Shown here: piece after piece, positions 8,822-18,372 of the stretch
Layout: every line of letters begins with the position of its first letter
Numbering within the stretch: the first letter of the stretch is position 1
Program-made: the position numbers and the translations under genes
Notes under the pieces: generated by a model
The model's input: only the letters and a program-made list of their open reading frames with translations
Database searches by the model: none
Told to the model about the DNA's origin: nothing
DNA from: Streptomyces sp. 2114.4
GTDB lineage: Bacteria; Actinomycetota; Actinomycetes; Streptomycetales; Streptomycetaceae
DNA: 64,000 nucleotides
Direction: 5' to 3'
Assembly: GCF_900187385.1 (NCBI RefSeq)
Contig: NZ_FYEY01000001.1
Coordinates: 186,001-250,000 of the forward strand

Positions 8822-10783
8822 TCACCGTTTTTCTTTGGGACCCCTCGGTCGGTACTCCTCTGGGATCGGCTGCTCGAACCAGACGACCTTGCCCGTGCTC
8901 AGCCGGGTCGCCCCCCAGCGCTGCGCGAGCCGGTCGACCAGGAACAGGCCGCGTCCGCCCTCGTCGCCCGCCTGGGCACGCCGCATCCGGGGCACCTGCG
9001 GTGAATCGTCGCCCACTTCGCAGCGGAACACATCGGTCCGCAGCAGCCGCAGGGCGATGGGCCGGGAGGCGTAGCGCACCGCGTTCGTCACCACCTCGCT
9101 GACCAGGAGTTCGGTCGTATCGAGCAGCGAGTCCAGGCCCCAGCGGTGCAGCACTCTGCGGGTCAGCTGCCGGGCCCGGCCGGCCGTTTGCGGCTCGGGG
9201 TTGAGGAACCAGTAGGCGACATTGCGCGGCGGGAAACCGTCGAACCGGGCGGCGAGCAGCGCGACGTCGTCGTCCCGGGCACCGTGGTCCAGAATGGTGA
9301 GCACCGTGTCGCAGAGCATTTCCAGTGGCGGGGAGGCGACCACGGCGGCGGTGGCTTGCAGACGGGCGCACAGCGCCTCCACTCCTGTCCAGACGTCCCT
9401 GCCGCGGGACTCCACGAGGCCGTCGGTGTACAGGAGCAGGGTCGCTCCCGTGGGTGCGGGCATCTCCACGGATTCGAAGGGGACACCGCCCACGCCGATC
9501 GGCGCGCCGGGCGGGATCCGCAGCACTTCGGCCGACCCGTCGGGATGCAGCAGTACCGGGGGCAGATGGCCGGCGTCGGCCACCAGCAGCCGCTGCGATA
9601 TGGGGTCGTAGATGGTGTAGAGGCAGGTCGCCATGTGCTCGCTGCCGAGGCGCTGGGCCTGCTCGTCGAGGTGGTGCAGGACTTCTTCCGGCGGCAGGTC
9701 GAGCCCGGCGAGGGTCTGCACGGTGGTGCGCAGCTGCCCCATGATCGCGGCGGAGGTCATCGAGTGGCCCATGACGTCGCCGACGACCAGCGCGACGCGG
9801 TTGCCGGGCAGCGGGATCGCGTCGTACCAGTCGCCGCCCACCTGGGAGGTCTCGGCGGCCGGCAGGTACCGGCTCGCCAGCCGGACACCCGTGGTCTCGG
9901 GGAGCGAGGAGGGCAGCATCGTGAGCTGGAGCGCATCGGCGAGCGAGGCCTCGTGCCCGTGGAGCACCGCTTTGTCGACGCCGGAGGCGGTGTGGGCGGC
10001 GAGCTGGGAGGCGACGAGGAGGTCGTCGCCCGTGAAGGCGAGCCGTTCGGCGCCGCGCAGCAGGGCGACGGTTCCGATGAGGTGCCGGCGGCCGTACAGG
10101 GGGGCGACGATCAGCCGTCGGCCCGGCGGCGGTGTCGCCGGCCCGCTCGCCACCGGCTCCAGCAGCTCGGTCAGCGCGGGGGCGATCTCCGGGGCGTCGC
10201 CGAACGCGGGACGCCCGGCCAGCAGGAGCTCGGCGAAACGGCCGGTGACCGTGAGCCGGCCGAAGTCGCCGGAGCCCGGAGGCGCGGCGGTGACCAGGCC
10301 CTCCGGCCCTTGAGCGATGCTGTGCAGCCGCAGGGCGAGCGGGCCGCCCGGCTGCCGCTCCCCGGCCGGAAGGGGATCACGCAGGTGGACGAGCACCGCG
10401 TCGGCGAAGGTGGGGATCGCTGCCCGGCACAGTTCCCGGAGGGTTTCGTCCTGGCCGAGGCCCCGGGCGATCCGCCGCGTGGCGGCTTCGAGGTAGCGAA
10501 GCCGGTCGGTCGCCGTCCCGGGGGCGTGCTCGGTCGCGTCCCGGACGCCCTCAACGGGGTGCTCGGCGGCGGCCGGATCCGGACGGGTGGTGCCGCGGCC
10601 GGGTGCGGCCTGGCTCTTCGGGGGCACGCTGCCGGGGCGTCCGCTTGCGGGAGGCGGCCGGACCGGCGGAGCGGGGCCCGGTTCGCCGGGCGTGGTGTTC
10701 ACTGCCAGGTCCTGGGACGCACCACGGCCCTCGGTCCCGGCGGGGACCCGACCGGGGCCGTGGTCGGGGGTGCGGGGCTCCAT
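8822..10783 (-). CDS. GAF / SpoIIE-type PP2C phosphatase / HATPase regulator
   Basis: A 653-residue signalling protein. A proline-rich tail of about 80 residues precedes a GAF-like domain (about 90-270). The PP2C-SpoIIE phosphatase domain follows with GGDWYD, GDVMGHSMTSA, AGHLPP, LYTDGLVE and the final DDDVALLAAR. The C-terminus is an RsbW-like HATPase_c domain (ELLVSEVVTNAVRYA, EGGRGLFLVDRLA). Such proteins control anti-anti-sigma factors by dephosphorylation and may phosphorylate them through the kinase domain; they are abundant in Streptomyces. The ATG at 10783 is used. The methyltransferase gene ends 49 bp upstream on the same strand, so co-transcription is likely. Confidence 0.9.
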   Translation of the reverse strand: MEPRTPDHGPGRVPAGTEGRGASQDLAVNTTPGEPGPAPPVRPPPASGRPGSVPPKSQAAPGRGTTRPDPAAAEHPVEGVRDATEHAPGTATDRLRYLEAATRRIARGLGQDETLRELCRAAIPTFADAVLVHLRDPLPAGERQPGGPLALRLHSIAQGPEGLVTAAPPGSGDFGRLTVTGRFAELLLAGRPAFGDAPEIAPALTELLEPVASGPATPPPGRRLIVAPLYGRRHLIGTVALLRGAERLAFTGDDLLVASQLAAHTASGVDKAVLHGHEASLADALQLTMLPSSLPETTGVRLASRYLPAAETSQVGGDWYDAIPLPGNRVALVVGDVMGHSMTSAAIMGQLRTTVQTLAGLDLPPEEVLHHLDEQAQRLGSEHMATCLYTIYDPISQRLLVADAGHLPPVLLHPDGSAEVLRIPPGAPIGVGGVPFESVEMPAPTGATLLLYTDGLVESRGRDVWTGVEALCARLQATAAVVASPPLEMLCDTVLTILDHGARDDDVALLAARFDGFPPRNVAYWFLNPEPQTAGRARQLTRRVLHRWGLDSLLDTTELLVSEVVTNAVRYASRPIALRLLRTDVFRCEVGDDSPQVPRMRRAQAGDEGGRGLFLVDRLAQRWGATRLSTGKVVWFEQPIPEEYRPRGPKEKR

Positions 10784-10832
10784 TATTCGTCTCGTCCGTC
10801 CGGTGGGCGTCAGGGACCGCGGGGCGGTGACC

Positions 10833-11534
10833 TCAGCCGCGTCGTGAGCAGTTGAGGAACAGCTGCTCCTCGGGCGGCACGTCCGAGATCGCGGGGGCGT
10901 AGGTGTACGAGGACTCGTCGACGATCTCGAAGTCCGCCTCCTCGATGACCGCGCGGAGGTCGTCCCGCAGGTAGCCGGACACCCGGATGGTGTTGCCGAG
11001 GAACGGGATCGTGAAGTAGTCCACATCGGCCTCCACCATGGAGAGGGTGAACAGACCACCGGGAACCAGCAGGTCGTGGATGGTGCGCAGGGCTCGGGGG
11101 ATCTCGGTGCGCGGCAGCATCAGCAGGGAGAAGAAGGCCGCGACGGCATGGAAACGTCCCAGGTCGTGGGGACCGCCGGGCACCACGTCGGCGATGTCCA
11201 GACGGTGGAACGTTGCACGGGGCACATATTCCCGGGCGAGGTCCACCATCCCACGGGACAGGTCGACGCCGACCACCTCGAAGCCCGCCTCCACCAGCTG
11301 CCGGGCGGTCGGGAGGCCGGTTCCACAGCCCAGGTCCAGCACACGGGACCCGGCGGGCAGCGTCGCGATCAGCCACTCGGCGGCGGCGAGCTGCCCCTTC
11401 TTGTACGGGAAGGCCTCGTCATAGCGGTCGCCGATCGCGTCAAACGCCTCGGCCTGCCCCTCGCGGTCGGGCCGGGTGCCCTCAGGGGCGGCCTCATCGC
11501 TCCCGTAACCGGTCTCCAGAAATCCTTCGCTCAC
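10833..11534 (-). CDS. Class I SAM-dependent methyltransferase
   Basis: A 233-residue soluble protein with the SAM-binding motif VLDLGCGTGLPTA (about residues 57-69), an acidic end of strand 2 (VVGVDLS) and the post-motif region FHAVAAFFSLLMLP. The substrate is not predictable. GTG at 11534 is preceded by GAAGAGG with 8-nt spacing and gives a sensible N-terminus. The gene is divergent from a P450 gene, and the shared 348-bp intergenic region holds a striking 11-bp repeat array. The regulator gene downstream may be in the same transcript. Confidence 0.85.
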   Translation of the reverse strand: MSEGFLETGYGSDEAAPEGTRPDREGQAEAFDAIGDRYDEAFPYKKGQLAAAEWLIATLPAGSRVLDLGCGTGLPTARQLVEAGFEVVGVDLSRGMVDLAREYVPRATFHRLDIADVVPGGPHDLGRFHAVAAFFSLLMLPRTEIPRALRTIHDLLVPGGLFTLSMVEADVDYFTIPFLGNTIRVSGYLRDDLRAVIEEADFEIVDESSYTYAPAISDVPPEEQLFLNCSRRG

Positions 11535-11882
11535 GAATGACGCCTCTTCACGTGCGTGTATTCGATTACCTCCATCATGCACCCCGTCCGTCCGCCACCG
11601 CCCCCTGCGCACCGGGCCGCCGAGGCACACACGGAGCGCGCATGGAGCGCGCACGGAGCGCGGGCGCAGCGCAGGCGCAGCGCAGGCGCAGCGCAGGCTG
11701 TGGCCAGGGCAGACTGTCCGTCCGGCAGCCCGACCGTCGCGGGGCGCACGGCTGCCGGCCGCGCCACCGCCGGGCGCGACGGCCGCACCGGCGATGCCCG
11801 GCGGTTTGCCGAGCTGCCGTCACGGAAAGTTCCCCCCGTACCCAGATGCACCGCGGCACAGGTCACGGGAACAGGAGGCCAG
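11535..11882. other. Divergent promoter region between methyltransferase and P450
   Basis: This 348-bp gap must hold the promoters of both divergent genes. Its main visible structure is the six-copy 11-bp repeat array at 11631-11696. The P450 ribosome-binding site AGGAGG lies at 11872-11877. Confidence 0.6.
11631..11696. repeat. Six tandem 11-bp repeats in a divergent promoter region
   Basis: Six consecutive 11-bp units fit the pattern (A/G)(C/T)G(G/C)AGCGC(G/A)(C/G). The first three are ACGGAGCGCGC-like and the last three are identical GCGCAGCGCAG. All face the same way, so equivalent bases lie on the same face of the helix. Confidence 0.85.
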
Positions 11883-13088
11883 ATGGCAGCGGAACCGGTG
11901 GAGACCCTTGATCTGGCGGCGTTAGGGGAAGACTTCGTCCGCCATCCGTACGAGGTGTACGCGCGGCTGCGCGAACGGGGGCCGGTGCATCGCGTACGGC
12001 TCCCGGAGGGCACGGTCGTCTGGCTGGTGGTCGGCTACGAAGAGGTGCGCGCGGCCCTCAGCGACCCCCGTCTGTCGAAGGATTGGCGGCACGCCCCGTC
12101 CGCGCAGTCGCTGCAGCCGGTGTCCATCGGGGTGTCGATGCTCCGCTCCAACGCGCCGCAGCACACCCGCATCCGCGGACTGGTCGCCCGTGCGTTCACC
12201 GCGCGCCGGGTGGCCTCGCTCGCGCCACGGGTCCAGGAGATGACCGACGAGCTCCTGGCGGCGATGCTCGCCCTGCCCGAAGGCCGCGGCGACCTCGTCG
12301 AGGCGCTGTCCTTCCCGCTCCCGGTCACCGTCATCTGCGAGCTCCTGGGCGTGCCGTTCCTGGAGCGGGAGGCCTTCCGCACCTGGACCGACCTCTTGCT
12401 GTCCGGTGCCGCGACGCCGCGGACCAGGGAAGCCCGGACGGCCATGGCCGGCTACCTCGACGACCTGGTGGCGGCGAAGCGCGCCCGGCCCGGCGACGAT
12501 CTGCTGACCGATCTGATCGCGGTGAGCGACGAGGACGGCGACCGGCTCAGCCGGGACGAACTCCTCGGCATGGCCCAGTTGTTGCTGATCGCCGGCTACG
12601 AGACCACCGCCAATCTGATCTCCAACGGGGTCCTGGCCCTGCTCACCCACCCGGATCAGCTCGCCTTGCTGCGCGCCGATCCGTCCCTCATCGACGGTGC
12701 GGTCGAGGAGATGCTGCGCTATGACGGCCCGCTGGAGACCTCCACGTTCCGTTTCACCGTCGAGCCGACCGAGATCGCGGGCACGGTGATCCCCGGCGGC
12801 GGCGAGGTGGTACTCCCCGTGATCTCCGACTCGGGACGCGACCCCCTGCGGTTCGACGACCCCGGCCGCTTCGACATCACCCGCGACGCCAGGGGCCATG
12901 TGGCCTTCGGCCATGGCATCCACTTCTGTCTCGGAGCCCCGCTCGCCCGGCTGGAGGCGCGGATCGCGGTGCGCACGCTCCTGGAGCGCTGCCCGAAACT
13001 GGCGTTGGACGCCCATCCGGCCGATCTCACCTGGCGGTTGGGCGCGTTGCTCCGTGGTCCGCGGAGTCTTCCTGTGCGCTGGTTGTGA
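11883..13088 (+). CDS. Cytochrome P450
   Basis: A 401-residue soluble bacterial P450. The I-helix motif AGYETT begins at residue 237, the K-helix ExxR is EMLR in VEEMLRYDGP, and the heme loop is FGHGIHFCLG (from residue 342) with the cysteine ligand at 349. All three core motifs are intact. The overall pattern resembles CYP107/CYP105-type macrolide and secondary-metabolite hydroxylases; the substrate is unknown. The start at 11883 follows AGGAGG. No ferredoxin gene is adjacent, so redox partners must come from elsewhere, for example the set at 43249-44812. A strong hairpin terminator follows. Confidence 0.93.
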   Translation: MAAEPVETLDLAALGEDFVRHPYEVYARLRERGPVHRVRLPEGTVVWLVVGYEEVRAALSDPRLSKDWRHAPSAQSLQPVSIGVSMLRSNAPQHTRIRGLVARAFTARRVASLAPRVQEMTDELLAAMLALPEGRGDLVEALSFPLPVTVICELLGVPFLEREAFRTWTDLLLSGAATPRTREARTAMAGYLDDLVAAKRARPGDDLLTDLIAVSDEDGDRLSRDELLGMAQLLLIAGYETTANLISNGVLALLTHPDQLALLRADPSLIDGAVEEMLRYDGPLETSTFRFTVEPTEIAGTVIPGGGEVVLPVISDSGRDPLRFDDPGRFDITRDARGHVAFGHGIHFCLGAPLARLEARIAVRTLLERCPKLALDAHPADLTWRLGALLRGPRSLPVRWL

Positions 13089-13145
13089 AGGGCCTGGCCG
13101 GCAGACGGCCCTGGCGGTCATGACGGTCAACTCCGCGAGGCACGA

Positions 13146-13190
13146 ACGCCGGTGGCCGTACCCGAAGCGTTCGGGTACGGCCACCGGCGT
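13146..13190. terminator. Bidirectional hairpin terminator
   Basis: A perfect inverted repeat with 21-nt arms (13146-13166 and 13170-13190) and a 3-nt centre lies between the converging P450 and solute-binding protein genes. The stem is G/C-rich without a T-tract, as is common in Streptomyces. Confidence 0.9.
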
Positions 13191-13213
13191 GTGGCTGCCT
13201 GGTGCTCAGCGGA

Positions 13214-14905
13214 CTACTTGGTAAAGCCGATGTGCTCGTAGACCGGGTCCGTCATGCCGAGGGCGCCCATGTTGGCGAGCTTCTTGTTGACCGCCGCGAT
13301 GTCGGGGCGCTGGTAGAGCGGGAGGACTCCGGCGACCTGCCAGGCCTCGGCGTCGGCCTGGTTGGTCGCCTTGAGCGCGCCGGCCGGGTCGGCGGCGTTG
13401 GTGCTGGCGGAGTTGAGGAGGTCGTCGAGCTTCTTGCTGCCGACCTTGGAGTAGTTGTTGCCGCCGTTGGCGGTGTAGACGTTGGTGGAACCGCTCGCGG
13501 CGAACGGTGTGCCGAGCAGGGTGTAGGGCGTGACGTCGAAGTCGCCCGGGGTGATGTACTTGTCGAAGAAGTCGTTGCTCGGCACCGTCTGGACCTGCAG
13601 CTTCACGCCGACCTGCCGGTACATCTGGGACAGCATCGACCCCTCGTTGGTGGCCGCGGGGGTGCCGGACGGGATGACGAACCGCAGGGACAGCTCCTGG
13701 CCGTCCTTCTTGCGGGTCTTGCCGCTGAGCTTCCAGCCGGCCTCGTCGAGCAGCTTTCCGGCCGCCTGCGGGTCGTACTTTCCGAGCTCGCCCGCGTTGT
13801 CCTGATACCCCTTCTGGTTGGCGATCAGGAGGTGGTTGTCCAAGGTGGAGGGCTTCCAGCCCAGGCCCTTGAGGTCCGACTTGGCGATCGTGGCGCGGTC
13901 GGTGGCCTTGAAGAGAGCCTGGCGGACCTTCGGGTCCTTCAGCTTGGCGCTCTTGCCGTTGAAGGTGAGCTGACGGTAGTTGGGGCCGCCCGCCTCGCGG
14001 ATTTCGCCGGCCGACACCTTGGAGACCTGCTTGTAGGCGGAGGAGTCGCCGCCGACGTCGAAGTAGTCGACCTCGCCGTTGGCGAAGGCGCCGGGCATCG
14101 ACCCCTGGTCCATCGCGTGGAACACGATCTTGTCCAGCTTGGGCTTGTCGCCCCACCACTTCGGATCGGCCACCACCGTGACCGTCTTGGCGGACTTGTC
14201 GATGGTGCCCACCTTGAAGGCGTTGCCGGTGACCGGGATCTTGTTGACGTAGGCGGTGTTGAAGCTCTCCGGGTCGGAGACGTACTTCGCCGGATACAGC
14301 GGCTGGTTGGCCGCCGCGTTGAACATGCCCTTCCAGTCCGCGAACGGCTTGTCGAAGGTCATGACGGCCTCGTAGTCGTCCTTGCCCTTCTTGACGTCCG
14401 CCACCTGGTCGAAGCCGACGGTGGAGGTCACCTTGAACGCCTTGTCGTGACCGTCCAGGGCACGGGTGTTGGCGGCGATGTCCTTCCAGGTGATCGGCGT
14501 GCCGTCGGACCACTTGGCCTTGGGGTTCAGATGCCAGGTGACCACCTGCTTGCCCTTGACCGTCTTGGAGTCCGCGTCCAGCAGGAACGCCTTGTTCGGC
14601 GTCTGCTCGGCGTGCGCGCCCGAGTGCCAAAGGCTCGGCATGAGGGCCTTCATCACCTCGGTGGGGCCGGCCTGCAGTCCGTCGATCTCGACCACGTTCC
14701 ACTGGGTGGCGAACGTCTGGATGGCCCAGTTCATCGTGCCGCCCTGCTTGAGCTTCGCGGGGTCGGTGGCCTTGATGTTGACGGCGGTCGTTCCCTCCGG
14801 AGCCTTCTGCTCCGCGTCGTCGTCCGAGCCGCCGCAGGCGGTCAGTGCCAGCGACGACACGGCGAGGGTCGCGACGAGCGCGAGGGGATATCGGGAGACC
14901 TTCAC
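13214..14905 (-). CDS. Family 5 solute-binding lipoprotein (oligopeptide ABC importer)
   Basis: A 563-residue lipoprotein. The signal peptide ends in the lipobox LTAC with Cys24 as the lipidated residue. The mature protein matches the SBP_bac_5 family of peptide/nickel/opine-binding proteins, with typical segments such as WHLNPKAKWSDGTPITWKDI, DPKVRQALFKATDR and the C-terminal DPVYEHIG. The GTG start at 14905 follows GGAAGAGG. It is the last gene of a four-gene importer operon whose permeases and fused ATPase lie upstream. Placement of the binding protein at the 3' end is less usual than first place. The ligand is probably a peptide. Confidence 0.92.
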   Translation of the reverse strand: MKVSRYPLALVATLAVSSLALTACGGSDDDAEQKAPEGTTAVNIKATDPAKLKQGGTMNWAIQTFATQWNVVEIDGLQAGPTEVMKALMPSLWHSGAHAEQTPNKAFLLDADSKTVKGKQVVTWHLNPKAKWSDGTPITWKDIAANTRALDGHDKAFKVTSTVGFDQVADVKKGKDDYEAVMTFDKPFADWKGMFNAAANQPLYPAKYVSDPESFNTAYVNKIPVTGNAFKVGTIDKSAKTVTVVADPKWWGDKPKLDKIVFHAMDQGSMPGAFANGEVDYFDVGGDSSAYKQVSKVSAGEIREAGGPNYRQLTFNGKSAKLKDPKVRQALFKATDRATIAKSDLKGLGWKPSTLDNHLLIANQKGYQDNAGELGKYDPQAAGKLLDEAGWKLSGKTRKKDGQELSLRFVIPSGTPAATNEGSMLSQMYRQVGVKLQVQTVPSNDFFDKYITPGDFDVTPYTLLGTPFAASGSTNVYTANGGNNYSKVGSKKLDDLLNSASTNAADPAGALKATNQADAEAWQVAGVLPLYQRPDIAAVNKKLANMGALGMTDPVYEHIGFTK

Positions 14906-14996
14906 GGATGCCTCTTCCTGAGCTGTCGAAAACGTGCCGGCTATGGATGTGCGGGTGCGGAGCGATGCGGTGCGCAACCGTCGGGTGGGCGGCGTA

Positions 14997-17132
14997 TCAC
15001 TCTGCCGCGGGCTCGACGACATCGAGCGGCGCCGCGTAATGGCAGGCCGCCGTGTGGTCCGTGCCGAGGACGGCGGTGGCCGGGTCCTCGTCCCGGCAGC
15101 GCGCCTGCTCGCTCTCGTCGAGCCCGGCGTACTTCGGGCAGCGGCCCGCGAACCGGCAGCCGGCCGGCACGTCCGCGGGGCTGGGCAGATCGCCTTTGAG
15201 CAGGATGCGGCTGCGTTCCCGCTCCTTGCGCGGGTCGGGCAGCGGCACCGCGGACAGCAGGGCCTGGGTGTAGGGATGGGAGGGCGCGGCGAAGACGTCG
15301 TCGGCCGCGCCGAGCTCCACGATCCGGCCGAGGTACATCACCGCGATGCGGTCGGCGATGTGCCGGACGACGGACAGGTCGTGGGCGACGAAGAGGTAGC
15401 TGAGCCCGAGGCGGGTCTTGAGCTCGTCGAGGAGGTTGAGGACACCCGCCTGGATGGACACATCGAGGGCGGACACCGGCTCGTCGAGGATGACCAGCTT
15501 GGGTTCCAGGGCGAGCGCGCGGGCGATGGAGATGCGCTGGCGCTGACCGCCGGAGAACTCCTGCGGGTAGCGGTCGGCGTGCTCGGCCTCCAGGCCGACC
15601 ATGTCGAGGAGTTCGGGGATACGGGCGGCGATGCGGTCCTTGTCCCAGCCGTGGGTCTTCAGCGGCTCGGCGAGGATGTCGCCGATCGGCATCCGGGCGT
15701 CGAGCGCCGCCATCGGGTCCTGGAAGACGATCTGCATATCACGGCGGAGTCCCTTGCGGTCCGCCCGGCTGAGGCCGCGGATGTCCTTGCCGAAGACGGT
15801 GACGGTGCCCGCCTGGCCGCTGGGCAGGTCAAGGATCTCCAGCAGGGTGGTGGTCTTGCCGCAGCCGGACTCGCCGACCAGGCCCAGCGTTTCGCCCTCG
15901 CGGATGTCCAGGCTGATGCCGTCGACGGCCCGTACGGTGCCGACCGTGCGCTTGACGATCGCGCCCTTGGTGAGCGGGAAGTGCTTGACGAGTCCGTCGA
16001 GGGCGAGAACGGTGGGACGCTCCTCGCGCGGCAGCCGCTCGATCGTGCCGGCTTCCGGGAGGACCGGCACCGGGTAGACGGCGTCGCGGTCGAGACCCGC
16101 GCCGATCTCGTGGGCGCGGTGGCAGGCGGTGGGGTGGTCGGAGCCCTCGGCGAGGGTCAGCTCCGGTTCCACCGTGTGGCAGCGGTCGATCGCGATGGGG
16201 CAGCGCGGGGCGAAGGGGCAGCCGGGCGCCAGGTCGACCATCTTGGGCGGGTTGCCCTCGATGGGGGTGAGCGCGCGGCGTGCGGTGCCCTCCGCGCGGG
16301 CCTCGTCCAGCCGAGGGATGGAGCCGAGCAGGCCGATGGTGTACGGCATCCGCGGCCCGTAGTAGACCGCGTCCACCGGACCGGCTTCGACCGGCTTGCC
16401 CGCGTACATGACCTGCACCCGGTCGGCGAAGCCGGCGATGACGCCGAGGTCGTGGGTGATCATGACGATGGCGGCGCCGGTGACTTCCTGGGCGGTCTTG
16501 AGCACTTCCAGGACCTGCGCCTGAATGGTCACATCGAGGGCGGTGGTGGGCTCGTCGGCAATGATGACCTTGGGGTCGTTGGCAATGGCCATGGCGATCA
16601 TCGCGCGCTGGCGCATCCCGCCGGAGAACTCGTGGGGGAAGGCGTCCACCCGGCGCTTGGAGTCGGGGATGCCGACCACGTCGAGGAGGTCGATCGCGCG
16701 TTTGCGGGCGACCTTCCTGTCCAGGGACTGGTGGACCTGAAGAGCCTCGATGATCTGGTCGCCGACGGAGTAGACGGGGGTCAGCGCGGACAGCGGGTCC
16801 TGGAAGACCATCCCGATGTCCTTGCCGCGGATCTTCGAGAGGGCGGCGTCGCCGAGGCCGAGCAGTTCACGGCCGGCGAGCTTGACGGAGCCGGCGACCT
16901 CGGCGCTCTCGGGGAGCAGCCCGAGTACGGCCATGGAGGAGACGGACTTGCCGGAGCCGGACTCGCCGACGATGCCGAGTACTTCCCCGGGGCGCACCGC
17001 GTAGGAGACGCCGCGTACGGCCTGCACCTCGCCCGCCTCGCTCGGGAAGGAGACCGTCAGATCGCTGACGGCGAGGACGGGCTGCGCCGCGTCAAGGGCC
17101 TCGGTGGGCTGGGACGGCCTGGTCTCGGTCAC
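14997..17132 (-). CDS. Fused DppD-DppF-type peptide ABC importer ATPase
   Basis: A 711-residue protein with two complete nucleotide-binding domains. Domain 1 has Walker A GESGSGKS, signature FSGGMRQR and Walker B VIIADEP. Domain 2 has [16 protein letters not shown] and LVILDEP. Each is followed by the oligopeptide-ATPase C-terminal extension with its cysteine cluster ([14 protein letters not shown] and [10 protein letters not shown]), which binds an iron-sulfur cluster in DppD-like proteins. The single chain replaces the usual DppD/DppF pair. The GTG start at 17132 follows GGAAGGA. It lies between the permease and binding-protein genes of the same operon. Confidence 0.93.
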   Translation of the reverse strand: MTETRPSQPTEALDAAQPVLAVSDLTVSFPSEAGEVQAVRGVSYAVRPGEVLGIVGESGSGKSVSSMAVLGLLPESAEVAGSVKLAGRELLGLGDAALSKIRGKDIGMVFQDPLSALTPVYSVGDQIIEALQVHQSLDRKVARKRAIDLLDVVGIPDSKRRVDAFPHEFSGGMRQRAMIAMAIANDPKVIIADEPTTALDVTIQAQVLEVLKTAQEVTGAAIVMITHDLGVIAGFADRVQVMYAGKPVEAGPVDAVYYGPRMPYTIGLLGSIPRLDEARAEGTARRALTPIEGNPPKMVDLAPGCPFAPRCPIAIDRCHTVEPELTLAEGSDHPTACHRAHEIGAGLDRDAVYPVPVLPEAGTIERLPREERPTVLALDGLVKHFPLTKGAIVKRTVGTVRAVDGISLDIREGETLGLVGESGCGKTTTLLEILDLPSGQAGTVTVFGKDIRGLSRADRKGLRRDMQIVFQDPMAALDARMPIGDILAEPLKTHGWDKDRIAARIPELLDMVGLEAEHADRYPQEFSGGQRQRISIARALALEPKLVILDEPVSALDVSIQAGVLNLLDELKTRLGLSYLFVAHDLSVVRHIADRIAVMYLGRIVELGAADDVFAAPSHPYTQALLSAVPLPDPRKERERSRILLKGDLPSPADVPAGCRFAGRCPKYAGLDESEQARCRDEDPATAVLGTDHTAACHYAAPLDVVEPAAE

Positions 17133-17202
17133 CGTCGGGGTCCTTCCTGGGGCGCGCGGTGCGCGGGGTGCTGGTGATGGTGCTGGGGGTGTACGGCGCG
17201 CT

Positions 17203-18267
17203 TCACGAGGCGGCGCCCCGGCTGCCGGCGGACTGCTCGGGCTCGTCGGGCCGGGTGCCGGCCGCCGTCGCCTGCGCCGGGACCACCTTGGCCACGGACG
17301 GTCGCGGCTGCTTCTTCTTGCGGGGCGAACGCGCCTTCGCGCCGGACGCGTTGGGGTCGAGCGCGTCACGCAGTCCGTCGCCGATGAAGGAGATGGAGAC
17401 GCCGATCAGCACCAGGCAGCCGGCCGGGAAGAAGAACAGCCACGGGTAGGTGGAGGCGTTGGTGGTGTTGTCGGCGATGACCGTGCCGAGGGAGACATCG
17501 GGCGCCTGCACGCCGAACCCGAAGTACGACAGGCTGCTCTCGCCGATGACCGCGGCGCCGACCTGGATGACGACGTCGATGATCAGCATCGAGGCCATGC
17601 TGGGCAGGATGTGCCGGAAGATGATGACGGGCGCGGGGACGCCCATGTACTTGGCGGCCTTGACGAATTCGCGGTCCTTGAGCGTGAAGGTCATGGAGCG
17701 TACGACCCGCCCGGTGACCATCCAGCTGAAGGCGCCGAGCAGGAAGACGAAGACCAGCCAGGTGGCGCCGCGGAACGCGGGCGACAGCACGGCGATGATC
17801 AGGAACGAGGGCATCACCAGCAGCAGGTCGACGATCCACATCAGCACCCGGTCGGTCCAGCCGCCGAAGTACGCGGCGAAGGCGCCGACGGTGGCGGAGA
17901 GGAAGGTGGAGATGAGACCGACCAGGAGGCCGATGATCAGCGACTTCTGCAGACCGCGCATGGTCAGCGAGAAGAGGTCGACGCCGCCTTGGGTGGTGCC
18001 CCACCAGTGGTCCCCGGAGGGGCTGGAGAGGAAGTTCATGAAGTCGTGCTGCTGGTAGTCCCACTTGGTGAGGAACGGGCCGCCGTAGGCGCCGGCGAAC
18101 AGCAGCACCAGCAGCGCCAGGCCGAGCAGTGCCAGTCGGTTCCGGGCGAAGCGGCGCACCGTCAGCCGCAGTCGTGAGGTACGGGCCTTGGTAGGACGGC
18201 CTTCGGCTTCACCGGGCGGGACGGGGCCGGGAGCCGGTTCGGTCGCGGGGGGCAGCTGGACGCTCAT
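17203..18267 (-). CDS. Peptide ABC importer permease, DppC-like
   Basis: A 354-residue membrane protein with an N-terminal cytoplasmic segment, a first membrane helix ([16 protein letters not shown]), a periplasm-facing loop, and a core of about five helices. The EAA-type loop that contacts the ATPase is [24 protein letters not shown]. The C-terminus carries an unusual basic, Ala/Lys/Arg-rich cytoplasmic tail of about 50 residues. The ATG at 18267 follows AGGAGAG. It is downstream of the DppB-like gene, across a short gap holding two palindromic repeats. Confidence 0.92.
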   Translation of the reverse strand: MSVQLPPATEPAPGPVPPGEAEGRPTKARTSRLRLTVRRFARNRLALLGLALLVLLFAGAYGGPFLTKWDYQQHDFMNFLSSPSGDHWWGTTQGGVDLFSLTMRGLQKSLIIGLLVGLISTFLSATVGAFAAYFGGWTDRVLMWIVDLLLVMPSFLIIAVLSPAFRGATWLVFVFLLGAFSWMVTGRVVRSMTFTLKDREFVKAAKYMGVPAPVIIFRHILPSMASMLIIDVVIQVGAAVIGESSLSYFGFGVQAPDVSLGTVIADNTTNASTYPWLFFFPAGCLVLIGVSISFIGDGLRDALDPNASGAKARSPRKKKQPRPSVAKVVPAQATAAGTRPDEPEQSAGSRGAAS

Positions 18268-18321
18268 CGCGCGCTCTCCTGAGGGGCGGTGGGGGTGGGG
18301 GGCCGGTCGGCGACGGATGCG

Positions 18322-18371
18322 CCTCCCAGCGGCGGCTGGGGGTGGGGGCACCTCCCAGCGGTAGCTGGGGG
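18322..18371. repeat. Two tandem REP-like palindromes CCCAGC-N4-GCTGGG
   Basis: Near-identical 21-bp elements at 18322-18342 and 18351-18371 each form CTCCCAGC/GCTGGGG hairpins. They lie in the 105-bp gap between the two permease genes. The sequence resembles short palindromes dispersed in Streptomyces intergenic regions. They may stabilise or attenuate the operon transcript. Confidence 0.8.
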
Positions 18372-18372
18372 A

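Noticed and set aside
9146..10855. 569-codon plus-strand open frame opposite the PP2C regulator
   Set aside because: No motif, and the minus-strand protein has GAF, SpoIIE and HATPase motifs across the same bases.
13202..17177. Very long plus-strand open frames (600-750 codons) opposite the peptide importer genes
   Set aside because: They are antisense shadows of high-G+C minus-strand genes. Their translations are Gly/Asp/Arg/Val-rich without domains, and the minus-strand genes have clear families and ribosome-binding sites.
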